DNA of 42,504 nucleotides from contig JAGASD010000034.1 of the NCBI GenBank assembly GCA_017621885.1, positions 1-42,504 on the forward strand. Direction: 5' to 3'. Below are positions 6,507 through 17,700 of the stretch, in pieces; within the stretch, counting starts at the first letter, position 1, and every line of letters starts with the position of its first letter. The notes under the pieces are model-generated. The model saw only the letters and a list, made by a program, of their open reading frames with translations, was not told the origin of the DNA and searched no databases. This DNA comes from Clostridia bacterium (GTDB lineage Bacteria; Bacillota; Clostridia; Oscillospirales; Acutalibacteraceae). Position numbers and translations under genes: made by a program.

Positions 6507-7178
6507 ATGACTAAAATAATAAAAAAAGAGAGTACAAAAGAGAAGATACTTCACGTGTCAATGCATCTTTTTCTTGAAAAGGGCTACAGTAAAACAACAG
6601 TAAAAATGGTTTGTGACGAGCTGCAAATAAGTAAGGGTAATTTTACTTTTTACTTTCCTGCAAAGGAAGATGTCCTTGCTGAGCTTGTCAGTATGCTTTG
6701 TGTGTTTCAGCAAAAGTTAATTGACTATGAAGCAAACAGAGGCTTTGATTTAATAATGTCAATCTGCATTGAGCTTATGACTGTTGCAGCCGCGTGCGAG
6801 GAAAACGATGCGGCAAGGGATTTTTTCATTTCGGCTTTCCAAAGTCCTGTTTGTCTTGAGTGTTTGCGTAACAACCACGTTGAACGAGCAAAAAATATAT
6901 TTGCAGAGCAGTGCAAGGATTGGACGGATTTGCAGTTTGTTGAAGCAGAAATACTTGTTCAGGGTATTGATTACGCAACGATAATTTCCGATACTGCCCG
7001 GGTTCCTCTTAAAACACGTATTTCCGGTGCTTTAAATCAAATATTGAGTATATATAATGTTCCTGAAGAGATCCGAAAAGAAAAAATTCAGCAAGTTATT
7101 TCTATGGATTGCAGAGAACTCGGCAAGCGTGTTCTGACGGAGTTTAAAGCTTACGTTGAGAAACTGAGCGCAGAATAA
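6507..7178 (+). CDS. TetR/AcrR-family transcriptional regulator
   Basis: A 223-residue regulator. The N-terminal domain (residues ~8-55) is a canonical TetR DNA-binding domain: KEKILHVSMHLFLEKGYSKT, then the helix-turn-helix TTVKMVCDELQISKGNFTFYF and the KEDVL capping motif. The C-terminal ligand-binding part is helical and not recognisable. I start at ATG 6507 rather than 6498, because AGGA sits eight bases before 6507 and directly abuts 6498. Repeats containing GTAC surround its promoter and a related TTAGTAC lies before the next gene. The downstream giant surface-protein genes run in the same direction, 59 bases away, so it is the likely controller of both itself and them (inference). No ligand can be predicted. 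Confidence 0.92.
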   Translation: MTKIIKKESTKEKILHVSMHLFLEKGYSKTTVKMVCDELQISKGNFTFYFPAKEDVLAELVSMLCVFQQKLIDYEANRGFDLIMSICIELMTVAAACEENDAARDFFISAFQSPVCLECLRNNHVERAKNIFAEQCKDWTDLQFVEAEILVQGIDYATIISDTARVPLKTRISGALNQILSIYNVPEEIRKEKIQQVISMDCRELGKRVLTEFKAYVEKLSAE

Positions 7179-7179
7179 T

Positions 7180-7207
7180 TTTACAGTAAATTAGTACATT
7201 TTAAACT
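7180..7207 (+). promoter_or_regulatory. Possible promoter of the giant-gene pair
   Basis: TTTACA (7180-7185), a 16-base spacer and TAAACT (7202-7207, same -10 as the TetR promoter) with TTAGTAC (7191-7197) in the spacer, mirroring the CTAGTAC in the TetR promoter spacer. Weak -35; offered as a candidate only. Confidence 0.35.
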
Positions 7208-7237
7208 ATATAGACTGTCTTTAACGGAGGTGTTCGG

Positions 7238-10200
7238 ATGAACAACAAATTAAAGGTAAAAATTAAAGGGATGAGCAAAAAAACAATCTGCAGCATATTA
7301 TCGCTTGCGGTTGTGCTCAGCAGTATAAGCATAGGGCTGATTATGGCGTCATCGGCTAACTATATTTCAATGCCGTCGTTATCAGAGTACCACGTTATGC
7401 CCGCATCAATGTCAAACGACTCTTCATTGTTTACAACGTTTGATAATGCAGAAAGGTATTTCTACCCCAGACCTAGCGACAGTATAATAGAGGTGCGAGA
7501 CAGAAAGCCCGGTGTAACAGGTCTCGGCGCGGTGAGAGTTTCGTGGAGAGGTAATTATATGTCTTCCGGATACGGATATATTACTTCGGTTCTGATTAAC
7601 GGCGGTCCGAACTACGGTCTTCTTGACACAAATCAGTTTGAAAGCAGAATGCTTGCATACGGCTCGCCACGTGAGGAAATGAAGCGTCAGCTGACTTACA
7701 GTGAAAATCCGAAATACCTTGGTCAGAGAGATAGCGGTTGGGAAAAATACGGAAAGGCTGCAATTGACCTTAACAGCAACGTTATTATTTCGGATATTAT
7801 GGTTCTTACACGTGATGCAAAAATTCCTGTACAGACAAGTATTTCAACCGGCGTGGAAGATGACATACCCTATCTTAACGTTAATTTTTCAGAGAAGCTC
7901 CGCGTAAGCGCGGCTGATACGGTTAATGCTGAGGTGCTTCAGACATTAAAATTGAGAATTGTTCTTGTTCCGCGAAAGAATCAGTCAGCCGTTCCTACAG
8001 TTGTAACAGCAAGAGCAGTAGAGTTTTCAGGCAGTTCGATTAAGTTTGAAATAGACAATACTGATGAAAACAAAAAGCTTCATAAAGAAATTTCCGGCGA
8101 CAGTACACGCAAGGGCTTTGGGTTTATTGCAGAGGATGAAGCTGCAGGTATTAAGTGGGTCGGATATGAAGACGTTCTTGATGAAGAATGGAAGATTATT
8201 TACGTAAGCGATATCAGCGAATACGCATCTTATCCCGTTCAGACAACAGCAGGTGTTATTGACGGCTACAGCGTATCTCTTCCTCTTACGGATATGGCAG
8301 GTAATCAGATTTCACTTTACGGTAACCGGGATTTAAGAAAAAGTAATTATACTTTTGATGCCGTTAATCCGGTTGCATCTGTGGTACAGATGAGCGGTTC
8401 ATCAATCAAGGTTGAAGGCACTCAGGCAAATCCCGAAACCGGTGATTGGCCGGAGGATATCGAAAGATCAGTCTTGTTCTCAGGGTTGGGTGACACGGTT
8501 GATGCCGATATCGTTATGAGCGAAAATGTAAAGCTCGCTCAGGGCAGTTTGTCTGACGTCAAATTGGAATGGAGTATAAAGGATGCTGAAGGTAATCCCA
8601 TAACTACAAAGCTTCTTTCGATTGATAATCACCGTTCAACGGTCAATTCCGATATTGTTTCAAAGCTTAATTTTGAAGGCTTTACCATAACAAAGGATAT
8701 GCAGATAAACGGTGTGCAGATTAAGCCCGTAAGAATCATAAATGTTTCATATATCAGCGATATGACGGGTAACAGAATGGAAGCGGATACAGAGGATGAG
8801 AAGTTTTTTGCACCTGTTATCAGCCATCAGACCTTCCTTGATACCAAAGGACCCACGGTTAATATTGCTGAAGACGGCATTTTCAAGGTGAATGATTCGA
8901 AATATACACCTGCCTCTGAGGATGAGGTTTATTTCATTATCGGTCTTGATATTTCTGACAGCAAGGTTACCGGTGAAGGCGGTGCCGTAACGTACGGCTC
9001 AGGAATTACCGCTGATATACCCAGCTACGTTAAGCTTGCAAGTTATGAAGGAGCTCCGAATGTAAGCTATCAGTATGAAATGTCACAAAAACCCGATTAT
9101 ATAAACGGTGATTTGGCGCAATCAGGCACAATAGGTGCTGAGTCAGCCGTCTCAGAGTTTAAAGTTCCTGCAGAAGGTGTTTTCTATATGCATCTTAAAA
9201 TGTACCCTCAGGCAGGTACGGAAATAAGCGATGAGCAGGGAATTACGGCACAGTTTATGCTTAAAGATGCAAAAGGCAACGAAAGCAATATAGGTGTTCC
9301 CATTGTGGAGCTTGGTCTTGACGATAAGGCTCCCGAAATAACAAGTCTTTTTGTTAAAGATCTTGAGACTCTTACAGTTACCGCACAGGCAAAGGACGCG
9401 AACAAAATAAGCCGTTTTGAATATCAGTGGACAGAAAACGGTGTTGCGCCCGCGGAAAATAAATGGACTATGCTCGATCTGACCGATAAGGTTCCCAACG
9501 AGCCGAACTTCGATATAAGCTACGGAGAAGACGTTGCGGATGCGTATTTTGATAAAACGTTGCATATCAACGTTTTTGACGGCAAGGAAAACAAGGTTTC
9601 AGACAGTATCAGAGTAACCGCAGACTTTGAAAAGAGAAATCCGCAGTATAAAGTGAACAGTACTGTTGATGTTCCGTCTGCGTCGCATTCAATCACGGTT
9701 CAGCCGCCCTTTACAAAACAGACAGGAGCAACGGGCGGATATACAAGAGCTACAGTTGTAAGCGGTGACAAAACCTATGTAAGAAATATAAAGCTTGAAG
9801 GCGCACAGACAGCAGAGCTTTTTGATGCGTCTGCCGAGTGGTACGAGGTTACCGTTGCAGACGGAAAATACACTTCCGTAAAAGCGGGCGTAACTCCGGC
9901 GTTTGATTATTATGGCTACATAACCGTTGATTTTGCAGCAAGCTCATCTGACTTGACTCCCGTTGAGGGTGGCGAGGTTGTACCTTCGGGTGATGCACAT
10001 TTTTCAACAGCTCAGGGAGTTATAATTAAAAACGCTCCCGCAAGAAACGATGTTCACTCCGTTGAGCTTGGCAAAGTATATGCCGCTGATGAATCGGAAA
10101 TGGCAGCGGTAACAGCCAACGGCAATACTTATTTTGAAGCAAACAATACCCTTAACGGTATAAGATATACCTTCACACTCAACAACGCTCTTGTTCCCGA

Positions 10201-13200
10201 ATGGGAAAGAGTAAACGTAGATTTTGCCAACAGCTATGCAGTACTTCTTAAAACTGATGCAAACGGCAATCTGGATACTGCAGAAGAAATAAGCGAAAGA
10301 TATTCCCTTGGTTCAAGTTCAAACCAGAGCTTTACTCTTACCGAAAAGGATAAGAACGGCAAGCTTTACGAAACGGGTGCATATATCGTAAAGGTTTTTG
10401 TTGCCCAGAAGAATGGAGGCACACAGGAATTTATTCTCGGTGATTACATTGTTCTTGATAATTCCGTGCTTCCCGAGGTTTTCGGTGTTCGTGAATATAC
10501 CAGAACAGTTGCGGTAACTTATCAGGATTCATATAACGGACCTATTGTTGAAACCATAGCCGCAGAGGACGGTGAGGTGCTTGAAACAATCAATATCTCC
10601 GTTGCAAAGCCCGATAAGTATGACAACGTTTCAGAGCTTGAAACAATCAGAAAGGACGGTAATCCCGTTTATGTGCTTGAGCACCAGAATGCAATTCCGA
10701 ACGGAACATCATATCCTTCCTATATAAGAACTAATATTGTTGCACAGTATGAGGGAGTAAACGTTCTCGGTAAGGATATAGGAAAGGTAAAGGGTATCCG
10801 TTACTGGAACAAGGCTCAGCCGGGTGATTATGAATCGCTTGAATATTCAGTGAATTATGCAACAGACACTCAGGCTGAGGTTTATATCTCTAACTATTTC
10901 GGTTGGTACTATGACCGTAATGAAAACAATGTTGTTACTGCCGAAGAGCTTGCACAGACAGATGTAAGTGAGTTCAGAACAGCTTTGGGCTCTAATACAA
11001 TCTGCTATCAGCTCATTATGGAAAACGGTAAGGAGTCGCCTGTTTATACATTTGAAATCAATCTTTACGACCATCAGGTTGATATGGCTCTTGAATATGA
11101 ATTCGGGCCCTCGATTGAAATCTATGACAGCGGATATAATTATGATGAAAACGGCGACTATTACAATTATGAGACAAAAAAACAATTAGCTCAGTATGTT
11201 GATGTTTATGTAACGGATGCTTATTCTCCCGTGGGCGGTCTCAGACTTTATCATTCAAAGTACAATGATTCCTACAACACCTGGGAGCGTACCGAAATTA
11301 CAGACACAGAAAGCCCCATAAGATTAACCTTGAGTTCTGATGGATATGAGGGTAGCGATTCAACAAGAAATGATATTACGGGTACTCCTGAATGTATGGA
11401 ATTCATAACCCTTGTTGATGCTGTTGGTACTGCTGTAACGGCGTATCCCATTCTATCCTATGCCGAAAATACAGAGGATAACCTTTATCCGTACGGTATT
11501 AGCTCTGAAATCGGAACAATGACCGTTAACTATTACGATAACAGTTATTCAACAGTAGGAACAGACGATAACATAACCCATAAGCTCGTTTTCAATAAAG
11601 AAAGCGGAAAATCAGTAGTAGAGTCTGTTGACAGTATATCTGTTCAGATTGACGATAATTCACCCGTTACGCTGAACACGTCAGGAGAAAATGATATTAT
11701 TTACGGTGCGAACAGTGCCGGTATTGTAAAATTCACTAACGGCTATTTCAGCGTAGGTGATATATCTTATGCCTACAGAGATATGGTTGAATTTGTCTTC
11801 CCGTATGACCCTGCAATTGAGAACGGTGCAACGGTTAATCATACCGTAACCGTTTGCGGTTATCTCGACGACGAAGAGGTTTATAACAAAGCCTTTAACG
11901 TATCTGCTGAAAATACTGCACCTACTCTCACTCTTAACGCTCCGTATATCGGAGAAAACAGAGTTTTTGCAAACGCGTATCTTACAAAAACTCCTTATGA
12001 ATTGGAGTATTATAATTACTCAACAAGTATTTATGAATCGTTTTATGCCGATGGTGATTACACCGTTGAGGTATATGATAAATACGGAAGGCGCTACGAT
12101 CTGCCGTTGACGGTTTCGGGACTTCCCGAGGATCCGGTTGTAACGTTTTCTGAAACGGCTCCCACAACGGAACCCGTAACAATAACAGTTACGACTAAGG
12201 CAGGAACACTTGCCGTATCCAACGAAATTCCCGAAGGCTGGAGTGCTCAGGGAGACGGTACTTCGAAGATTGTCATAACAGCAACCCAAAATGCTGAAAA
12301 TACGTATGTTGATTGTTTTGATGCTAACGGTGAATATATTTCATACGTTGGTTTGGCAGTTAATAATATTTATCCGAGCGAAATTGTTCCTGAAATTCAG
12401 TGGCAGTATAACAAACACAAAGTAAACCCCAAAGATAATACATATGTTGGTGAAATAACAGCAGTTCTTGTTGATAAAAACGGAACAGAGGTTATTGATC
12501 CGAAAACAGGTGTTGCGCCAAGCTTTGTATTCGTTCCCGACGGCGTTACGGAATACACATTCAGCGGTTATACAAATATCGCAGGTGCAACGGGTCCCGA
12601 TATTAAAGCCGAACTTCCCGTAAAGCTTATTTCAGGTGAAACAGCAACAACCGAAAGTGATACGTATTCACCTGATATTGCAATAACAGGGTTTGCAACG
12701 TACAGCACAAGCACACAGCCGATTGAGGCAGTATACGTCAAATCAGATAAAACAAGACCCGAGGATGCAAATATTGTTTCAGCTGATTATTCAGAAATTT
12801 ATGGTGAAAAGGTCTATGATAACATTGACCTCCTTTTAAGAGAAATCGGTTGGGCAGACAGCTACGTTCTGAATGTGAATGTTCTTGATGAAAATTCGGT
12901 TAAGCTTTTCATTACCCGGGATGTATATGCTCCCGTGCCCGATTACAATTATGGCAAAAGTGATACTGTTGACGGTGTAAGTCTTGTTGGCAGAACGCTT
13001 GAAATCAGCAAAAACACATCATTTGCTCTTCACGCTGTTGATAAAAAAGGCAATGCTTCTTCCGTTCAGTTTAACGTAACAACACTCGGTGCTTCTGCGC
13101 CTGAACCGAATATTGTTCAGGTTCTTACAAAAACAGGCGATGAAGTCAGAGTTTATGTTCTTCCGCCCAATATGGAGGGTGTTACAAATCTTACAATAAC

Positions 13201-14710
13201 CGGTGACGGAGCAAAAACCGAAACTGATACAGCCTCAATTTTCTATGGCTATCAGTATATGTCATATACCGATAATAAAAAGGTTGTTATTGCTTATTCG
13301 TATGACCACGCAGGAGCAACTCATAAAGGAAATATTGAGCTCGATATTATTCAGATTGATAAATCAGTTCCTTCGGTTCAAAAAACGAAGTGGTCTTCAA
13401 ATTACGATGAAAACGGTAATCGTATGACAAATCAGGATATAAGCGTACAGCTGCAGCTTAATAAGGCAATCAGTGATATTTATCCCGTTGATGCCGACGG
13501 TGTGAGAATTCCCACACCCTATGGTGTAACCATTTCGTATCTTGAGGACAGAGTCACGGTTGTTTATGAGATGGATGCTCCCGAAATAACTCTTAAAGCA
13601 GTTTCAGCGGTGAACCGTTCACTTGTAGGATATATTAATCTTCCTGAAATAAAAACGATTGATAAAATCCCTGCTGATGTAACAGCGGTTACAGAATATG
13701 CTGAAAACCGCAGAAATGCCGTGATTACTTTTAATTCAAGTGAGGATGTAATTCTTCAGTCAAGCGGTGAAAAGTGTACTCAATTTACCGAAAAAGTAAC
13801 AAAAGACGGTATATTGACTTACAAATTTGCAGACCTTGCAGGTAATGTAACTGAAGTAAAGGTTGAAATAAAAGAGCTTGTAACAGAAGATCTCACACTT
13901 GTTCTTGCAACCGAAAAGAGTGATGCTTCAATAATCAACCCCGAAACCTATGACGTTGATGTCGGAGATGTTCTTTATGCAAAAACAAACCGTGCTTCAA
14001 CCGTTACGGTAAACGGTGAGGATGCACAGAGCATACCTGCAAATACCTGGGCGGCTATTGAAATCAAAGAGGATTCCGAAGGCCTTTATCCGATAATCAA
14101 GGCAAATGATAATTACGGAAATACTGCCATAGTTCAGCTTCTGCGTATTCCGTTAAAGGACAGAAATGCCCCCGATGTTATCGTTAAAAAGAATCTTATT
14201 TCAGCTTCAATTGATTCAACCAAGGCACAGATTGATTCTATTATCAGAGAAAATATTATGGTTTCCGATGATGTTACTCCTTCGGATAAGCTTAATGTGA
14301 AATTTGATTATAACCTCGGCAGTACAGGTGGAAAATATCTTGTAACCTGCACCGTTTCCGACGAAAACGGTAACGAAACTCAAAGGATGTTCTGGATAAG
14401 AATTTATGACGGTAAGGAAATGACCGTTCGTGTCAACGGAAAAATCGTTGAAAGAGAAGAAACGGTTATGGTTTCCGCAGGCGAACAGAAAATTGATGTT
14501 TCATTCACGGGTGAGCCTTACAAGGTTGTTTATAAGCCGGGTATTAAGACCGTAGGTCAGATGAAAACAGGCTCTACCTATGTAACACAGGGCTACACCG
14601 AGGAGAAAGAAAACACCTTCGCTCTTGATTTTAACGAATCGGGATATTACAGCTTCCTTGTCACAACACAGAGTAACGAAACCTTCCGTTTCGTGCTTTA
14701 TGTGGAATAA
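7238..14710 (+). CDS. Giant secreted multi-domain surface protein A
   Basis: A 2,490-residue exported protein. Residues ~1-40 are a signal peptide (basic KVKIKGMSKK, then a hydrophobic core ending near MASSA). The rest is almost wholly beta-rich and reads as a string of Ig-like/bacterial Ig modules with recurring D-x-A-GN phrases (LTDMAGNQ, VDKKGNAS, FADLAGNVTE, VSDENGNETQ), typical of surface and adhesive proteins. Residues 1226-1237 (DRNENNVVTAEE) fit an EF-hand calcium loop. No catalytic motif, LPxTG, SLH, choline-binding or dockerin module was found, and the C-terminus ends in plain beta structure, so attachment is unexplained; it may bind the neighbouring giant. GGAGGTG precedes the ATG. 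It is probably co-transcribed with the next gene (33-base gap). Function unknown. Confidence 0.85.
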   Translation: MNNKLKVKIKGMSKKTICSILSLAVVLSSISIGLIMASSANYISMPSLSEYHVMPASMSNDSSLFTTFDNAERYFYPRPSDSIIEVRDRKPGVTGLGAVRVSWRGNYMSSGYGYITSVLINGGPNYGLLDTNQFESRMLAYGSPREEMKRQLTYSENPKYLGQRDSGWEKYGKAAIDLNSNVIISDIMVLTRDAKIPVQTSISTGVEDDIPYLNVNFSEKLRVSAADTVNAEVLQTLKLRIVLVPRKNQSAVPTVVTARAVEFSGSSIKFEIDNTDENKKLHKEISGDSTRKGFGFIAEDEAAGIKWVGYEDVLDEEWKIIYVSDISEYASYPVQTTAGVIDGYSVSLPLTDMAGNQISLYGNRDLRKSNYTFDAVNPVASVVQMSGSSIKVEGTQANPETGDWPEDIERSVLFSGLGDTVDADIVMSENVKLAQGSLSDVKLEWSIKDAEGNPITTKLLSIDNHRSTVNSDIVSKLNFEGFTITKDMQINGVQIKPVRIINVSYISDMTGNRMEADTEDEKFFAPVISHQTFLDTKGPTVNIAEDGIFKVNDSKYTPASEDEVYFIIGLDISDSKVTGEGGAVTYGSGITADIPSYVKLASYEGAPNVSYQYEMSQKPDYINGDLAQSGTIGAESAVSEFKVPAEGVFYMHLKMYPQAGTEISDEQGITAQFMLKDAKGNESNIGVPIVELGLDDKAPEITSLFVKDLETLTVTAQAKDANKISRFEYQWTENGVAPAENKWTMLDLTDKVPNEPNFDISYGEDVADAYFDKTLHINVFDGKENKVSDSIRVTADFEKRNPQYKVNSTVDVPSASHSITVQPPFTKQTGATGGYTRATVVSGDKTYVRNIKLEGAQTAELFDASAEWYEVTVADGKYTSVKAGVTPAFDYYGYITVDFAASSSDLTPVEGGEVVPSGDAHFSTAQGVIIKNAPARNDVHSVELGKVYAADESEMAAVTANGNTYFEANNTLNGIRYTFTLNNALVPEWERVNVDFANSYAVLLKTDANGNLDTAEEISERYSLGSSSNQSFTLTEKDKNGKLYETGAYIVKVFVAQKNGGTQEFILGDYIVLDNSVLPEVFGVREYTRTVAVTYQDSYNGPIVETIAAEDGEVLETINISVAKPDKYDNVSELETIRKDGNPVYVLEHQNAIPNGTSYPSYIRTNIVAQYEGVNVLGKDIGKVKGIRYWNKAQPGDYESLEYSVNYATDTQAEVYISNYFGWYYDRNENNVVTAEELAQTDVSEFRTALGSNTICYQLIMENGKESPVYTFEINLYDHQVDMALEYEFGPSIEIYDSGYNYDENGDYYNYETKKQLAQYVDVYVTDAYSPVGGLRLYHSKYNDSYNTWERTEITDTESPIRLTLSSDGYEGSDSTRNDITGTPECMEFITLVDAVGTAVTAYPILSYAENTEDNLYPYGISSEIGTMTVNYYDNSYSTVGTDDNITHKLVFNKESGKSVVESVDSISVQIDDNSPVTLNTSGENDIIYGANSAGIVKFTNGYFSVGDISYAYRDMVEFVFPYDPAIENGATVNHTVTVCGYLDDEEVYNKAFNVSAENTAPTLTLNAPYIGENRVFANAYLTKTPYELEYYNYSTSIYESFYADGDYTVEVYDKYGRRYDLPLTVSGLPEDPVVTFSETAPTTEPVTITVTTKAGTLAVSNEIPEGWSAQGDGTSKIVITATQNAENTYVDCFDANGEYISYVGLAVNNIYPSEIVPEIQWQYNKHKVNPKDNTYVGEITAVLVDKNGTEVIDPKTGVAPSFVFVPDGVTEYTFSGYTNIAGATGPDIKAELPVKLISGETATTESDTYSPDIAITGFATYSTSTQPIEAVYVKSDKTRPEDANIVSADYSEIYGEKVYDNIDLLLREIGWADSYVLNVNVLDENSVKLFITRDVYAPVPDYNYGKSDTVDGVSLVGRTLEISKNTSFALHAVDKKGNASSVQFNVTTLGASAPEPNIVQVLTKTGDEVRVYVLPPNMEGVTNLTITGDGAKTETDTASIFYGYQYMSYTDNKKVVIAYSYDHAGATHKGNIELDIIQIDKSVPSVQKTKWSSNYDENGNRMTNQDISVQLQLNKAISDIYPVDADGVRIPTPYGVTISYLEDRVTVVYEMDAPEITLKAVSAVNRSLVGYINLPEIKTIDKIPADVTAVTEYAENRRNAVITFNSSEDVILQSSGEKCTQFTEKVTKDGILTYKFADLAGNVTEVKVEIKELVTEDLTLVLATEKSDASIINPETYDVDVGDVLYAKTNRASTVTVNGEDAQSIPANTWAAIEIKEDSEGLYPIIKANDNYGNTAIVQLLRIPLKDRNAPDVIVKKNLISASIDSTKAQIDSIIRENIMVSDDVTPSDKLNVKFDYNLGSTGGKYLVTCTVSDENGNETQRMFWIRIYDGKEMTVRVNGKIVEREETVMVSAGEQKIDVSFTGEPYKVVYKPGIKTVGQMKTGSTYVTQGYTEEKENTFALDFNESGYYSFLVTTQSNETFRFVLYVE

Positions 14711-14743
14711 GGATAGCCAACATTAGTAAAGGAGACAGATATT

Positions 14744-17700
14744 ATGAAATTCAAATTTAAAAAGATATTGTCGTCGATACTGGTTGCGGTTATGCTTGTG
14801 ACAAGTATAACCACCGTGGCTTATGCTGCGGGCTCGGGTGAAAATAATCCTGAAAAGCTTGAGCTTTCGGATGAATATATCAAGGTGACCGTTTCCGGTG
14901 AAAACGGAGGCTTCCTTATTGATACACTGGAAGGCGATAAGCTTGAAAAGGCAGATAATAATAAGTTCCTTCTTTATCCTGCAGAAGAATATGACACTTC
15001 ATACACATCCATCCGTGTTACAAGAAAAAACGGTGATGTTGAGGATTACATATTCGGCAGAAAATACGGTTTTCTCTGGCTTGAGGGCAGAGATATAAGT
15101 ATCGCAAAAGAGGGTAACTCCATTGTTGCTACCTGGAGCGTTAAAGACATCACTGTTGAGCAGAGCCTGACTCTGCTCGACGAGATGGCTTCGCAGCACG
15201 GAATGGTGGGCATAAGCTATAAAGTTTCTACAACATCTGATGACGTGGAAAACGTAAAGCTTCGTATTATGCTTGATACTGCGCTGGGATATCAGGATTA
15301 CGGAACGTATCAGGTGCCTAACTCGCTTAATGAGTACGTTACCGTGAGCGGCGAAAAGATTATTAAAACAAACGGCGGCATAGATTATAACGGTACAATG
15401 TTTGCCATTGACAATGCAAAGTCTCCGAACATCAGTGCCTATACCACTGATGCGGCAGTCGGAAGCGAAAAGGTTATGCCTTATCAGATTGCATTCGGTC
15501 ATTGGAACAATCTTGCTTCAAGTGTTTTCGATTTCGTTCCCAACGGGGAGCTTGATTTCACAAATCCTTACAATATTGATTATATGACTGCCGACAGTGC
15601 GTACGCGCTTTATTATGATATGGGTGCCATCGCACAGAACGGTGAAGCATCAATAGGTACATATTACGGCGTTTTCTCAAATTCAACCGTAAGCAAGGAA
15701 GAGGGCGTAGCAATTAATTTTACTACTCTTCCCGCAAATATGCAGTTCAATGAAGACAAAACAGCATATCTTCCCCAGGTTGGCGATAAAGAAGGCGACG
15801 TAAAGCTGCAGATGACGGTTGAGAATATAAGCGGTTCGGATATTTCCGGTGCAACTGTTGTTATCAAGTCAAAAAACGGTGTTGTTCCTTACAGCAACTG
15901 GCAGCTCGGTCTTTCTTACGGAAGTGAAGATGACTACACAACAACTATTAGCGATTTTGTTGCAGGAGAAGAAGCACTTTTAGACATTTATTACAACATT
16001 TCACCTATTCGGGTAAGTGAATACAGACGCTTTGAGGTGCTCGTATATAAAGGTGAGCAAAATGAAGCGAATCTTCTCGGCAGTCGGGAATTTTATCTGT
16101 TCTGCCCGGGTGAGCTTGGCGAAGTGGTAGCATTTAACAGTCTTGACCCGCAGGTAATTTACAGTGAGGGCACACGACAATTGTTCCTTTCGGGCAATAA
16201 CTTTTCACTTATGGCAGATCCTACTGCGTATGCAACGGTTTTAAGGCCTGTTGCAGGCGGCAGCGACGTGGTTATTCCGTCGAAGGATGTCAGCGTAGAT
16301 CCGGGAACAAATACAATGTACATTATTGTTGAACAGGAAATGATTCCGGGTGGATATCAGGTTGTTTTTGATTGGAACGAAGCAGGTAAGGAAGATACTA
16401 CCTCGCAGCTTCTGCAGTTCCAGGTTTCAAGCAAGCCCGAGGTTATGTCACCTATATACGGACTTGTTACCGTTGAAAAGGATGACGGCTTTAACGAACG
16501 TAACCCCAAATACAAAGTCGGTATCTATGAAACCGAAGAAGATTATAAATCTAAAATGAAAGACCCTGATAATCAGGTTTATCTTGAAATCAGAGGTAAT
16601 TTCGGTGTCCGTTATGACGACAACGGAAATCCCGTTGAGCTAAAGGCAACCTCTGTTGCCGATGTGGAAGGCAGAATTACGAACACCATCAATATCAGTA
16701 ATTGTATTGATATTGAGGATGGTTATCTTGCTGTTCTTGTGAATAATCCGGGTACGGATGAACAAACCATCGATGTCAACATTGACGGTAAGGTTTATAC
16801 AACCAACAGCAGAACGAAGGTCTGGAACGGTGTTTGCGCTGTTACGTCATTTGAAAACGGTGAATTAAGCGAGCTTATTCAGTATAAAGCCGACGGCTCA
16901 ACGGCTACGGATATTGAAAACAGTGTTACTAACACAAATGCAATAACGCTTCTCTGGCCCGGTGCGGCAAGCGAAGCACAGACTCTCGCAGGTGTTGTTT
17001 TTGAATTCAGATATTGTCAGTTCGGTATGATGGCAACTGAATACGGAACAGTTACTGATTCTACTCCAAAGAGAAGAGTTATTTCCTTCGGCGGAGAAAT
17101 GTCCCCGAATTTCCTGCTTCCTAAGAACTATGACCATTCCCGCACGCAGACTTCTCCCTTAGATGTGGTTCAGTATGCGCTTGCAAGAAAAAACTATACC
17201 GCTTCACAGCTTCGTGAGGTACGTGCAAGCCTTTCTAAGGATCAGAGAGCTTGGGAAATTGCACAGAGAGGAACTCTTAATCTCAATGTTAGCAATATAC
17301 TTTTCGGCGGCGGCTTTATAGGGTTTAATACTTCGATTGAGGTTGGTATTCCCGAGTATTTCAAAGGAATTCCCAGCATTGGTGGCGTTCTTGACCTCAA
17401 GATACTTCCTGCTGCAGGCCATTGGGAGGTCGGTGTTGAAGGCCAGGCAAGCTTCTTAACCGTTATTAAGGTTGAAGCAGCACTTACTCTTATGAAGGTT
17501 GACGGCATATCTCCCGGTGTTGATAAGATTTATTTCTACTGTGAAGGCAACTACCCCGGTATCAATGTTGACGGTGTGGGTGTTTTCTGGGTCAGAGGTA
17601 TGGGCGGCGGTCTGGACGGTATGTACAGATCCCTTTACGTGCAATCAAAGGTTCCGCCTATAAGCCTTTTGTTATCGGGCAAATTTGCACTGTTCAGTGT

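Noticed and set aside
9152-9565. 137-codon minus-strand frame inside giant gene A
   Set aside because: Shadow of the long coding frame, with no start signals or recognisable domain.
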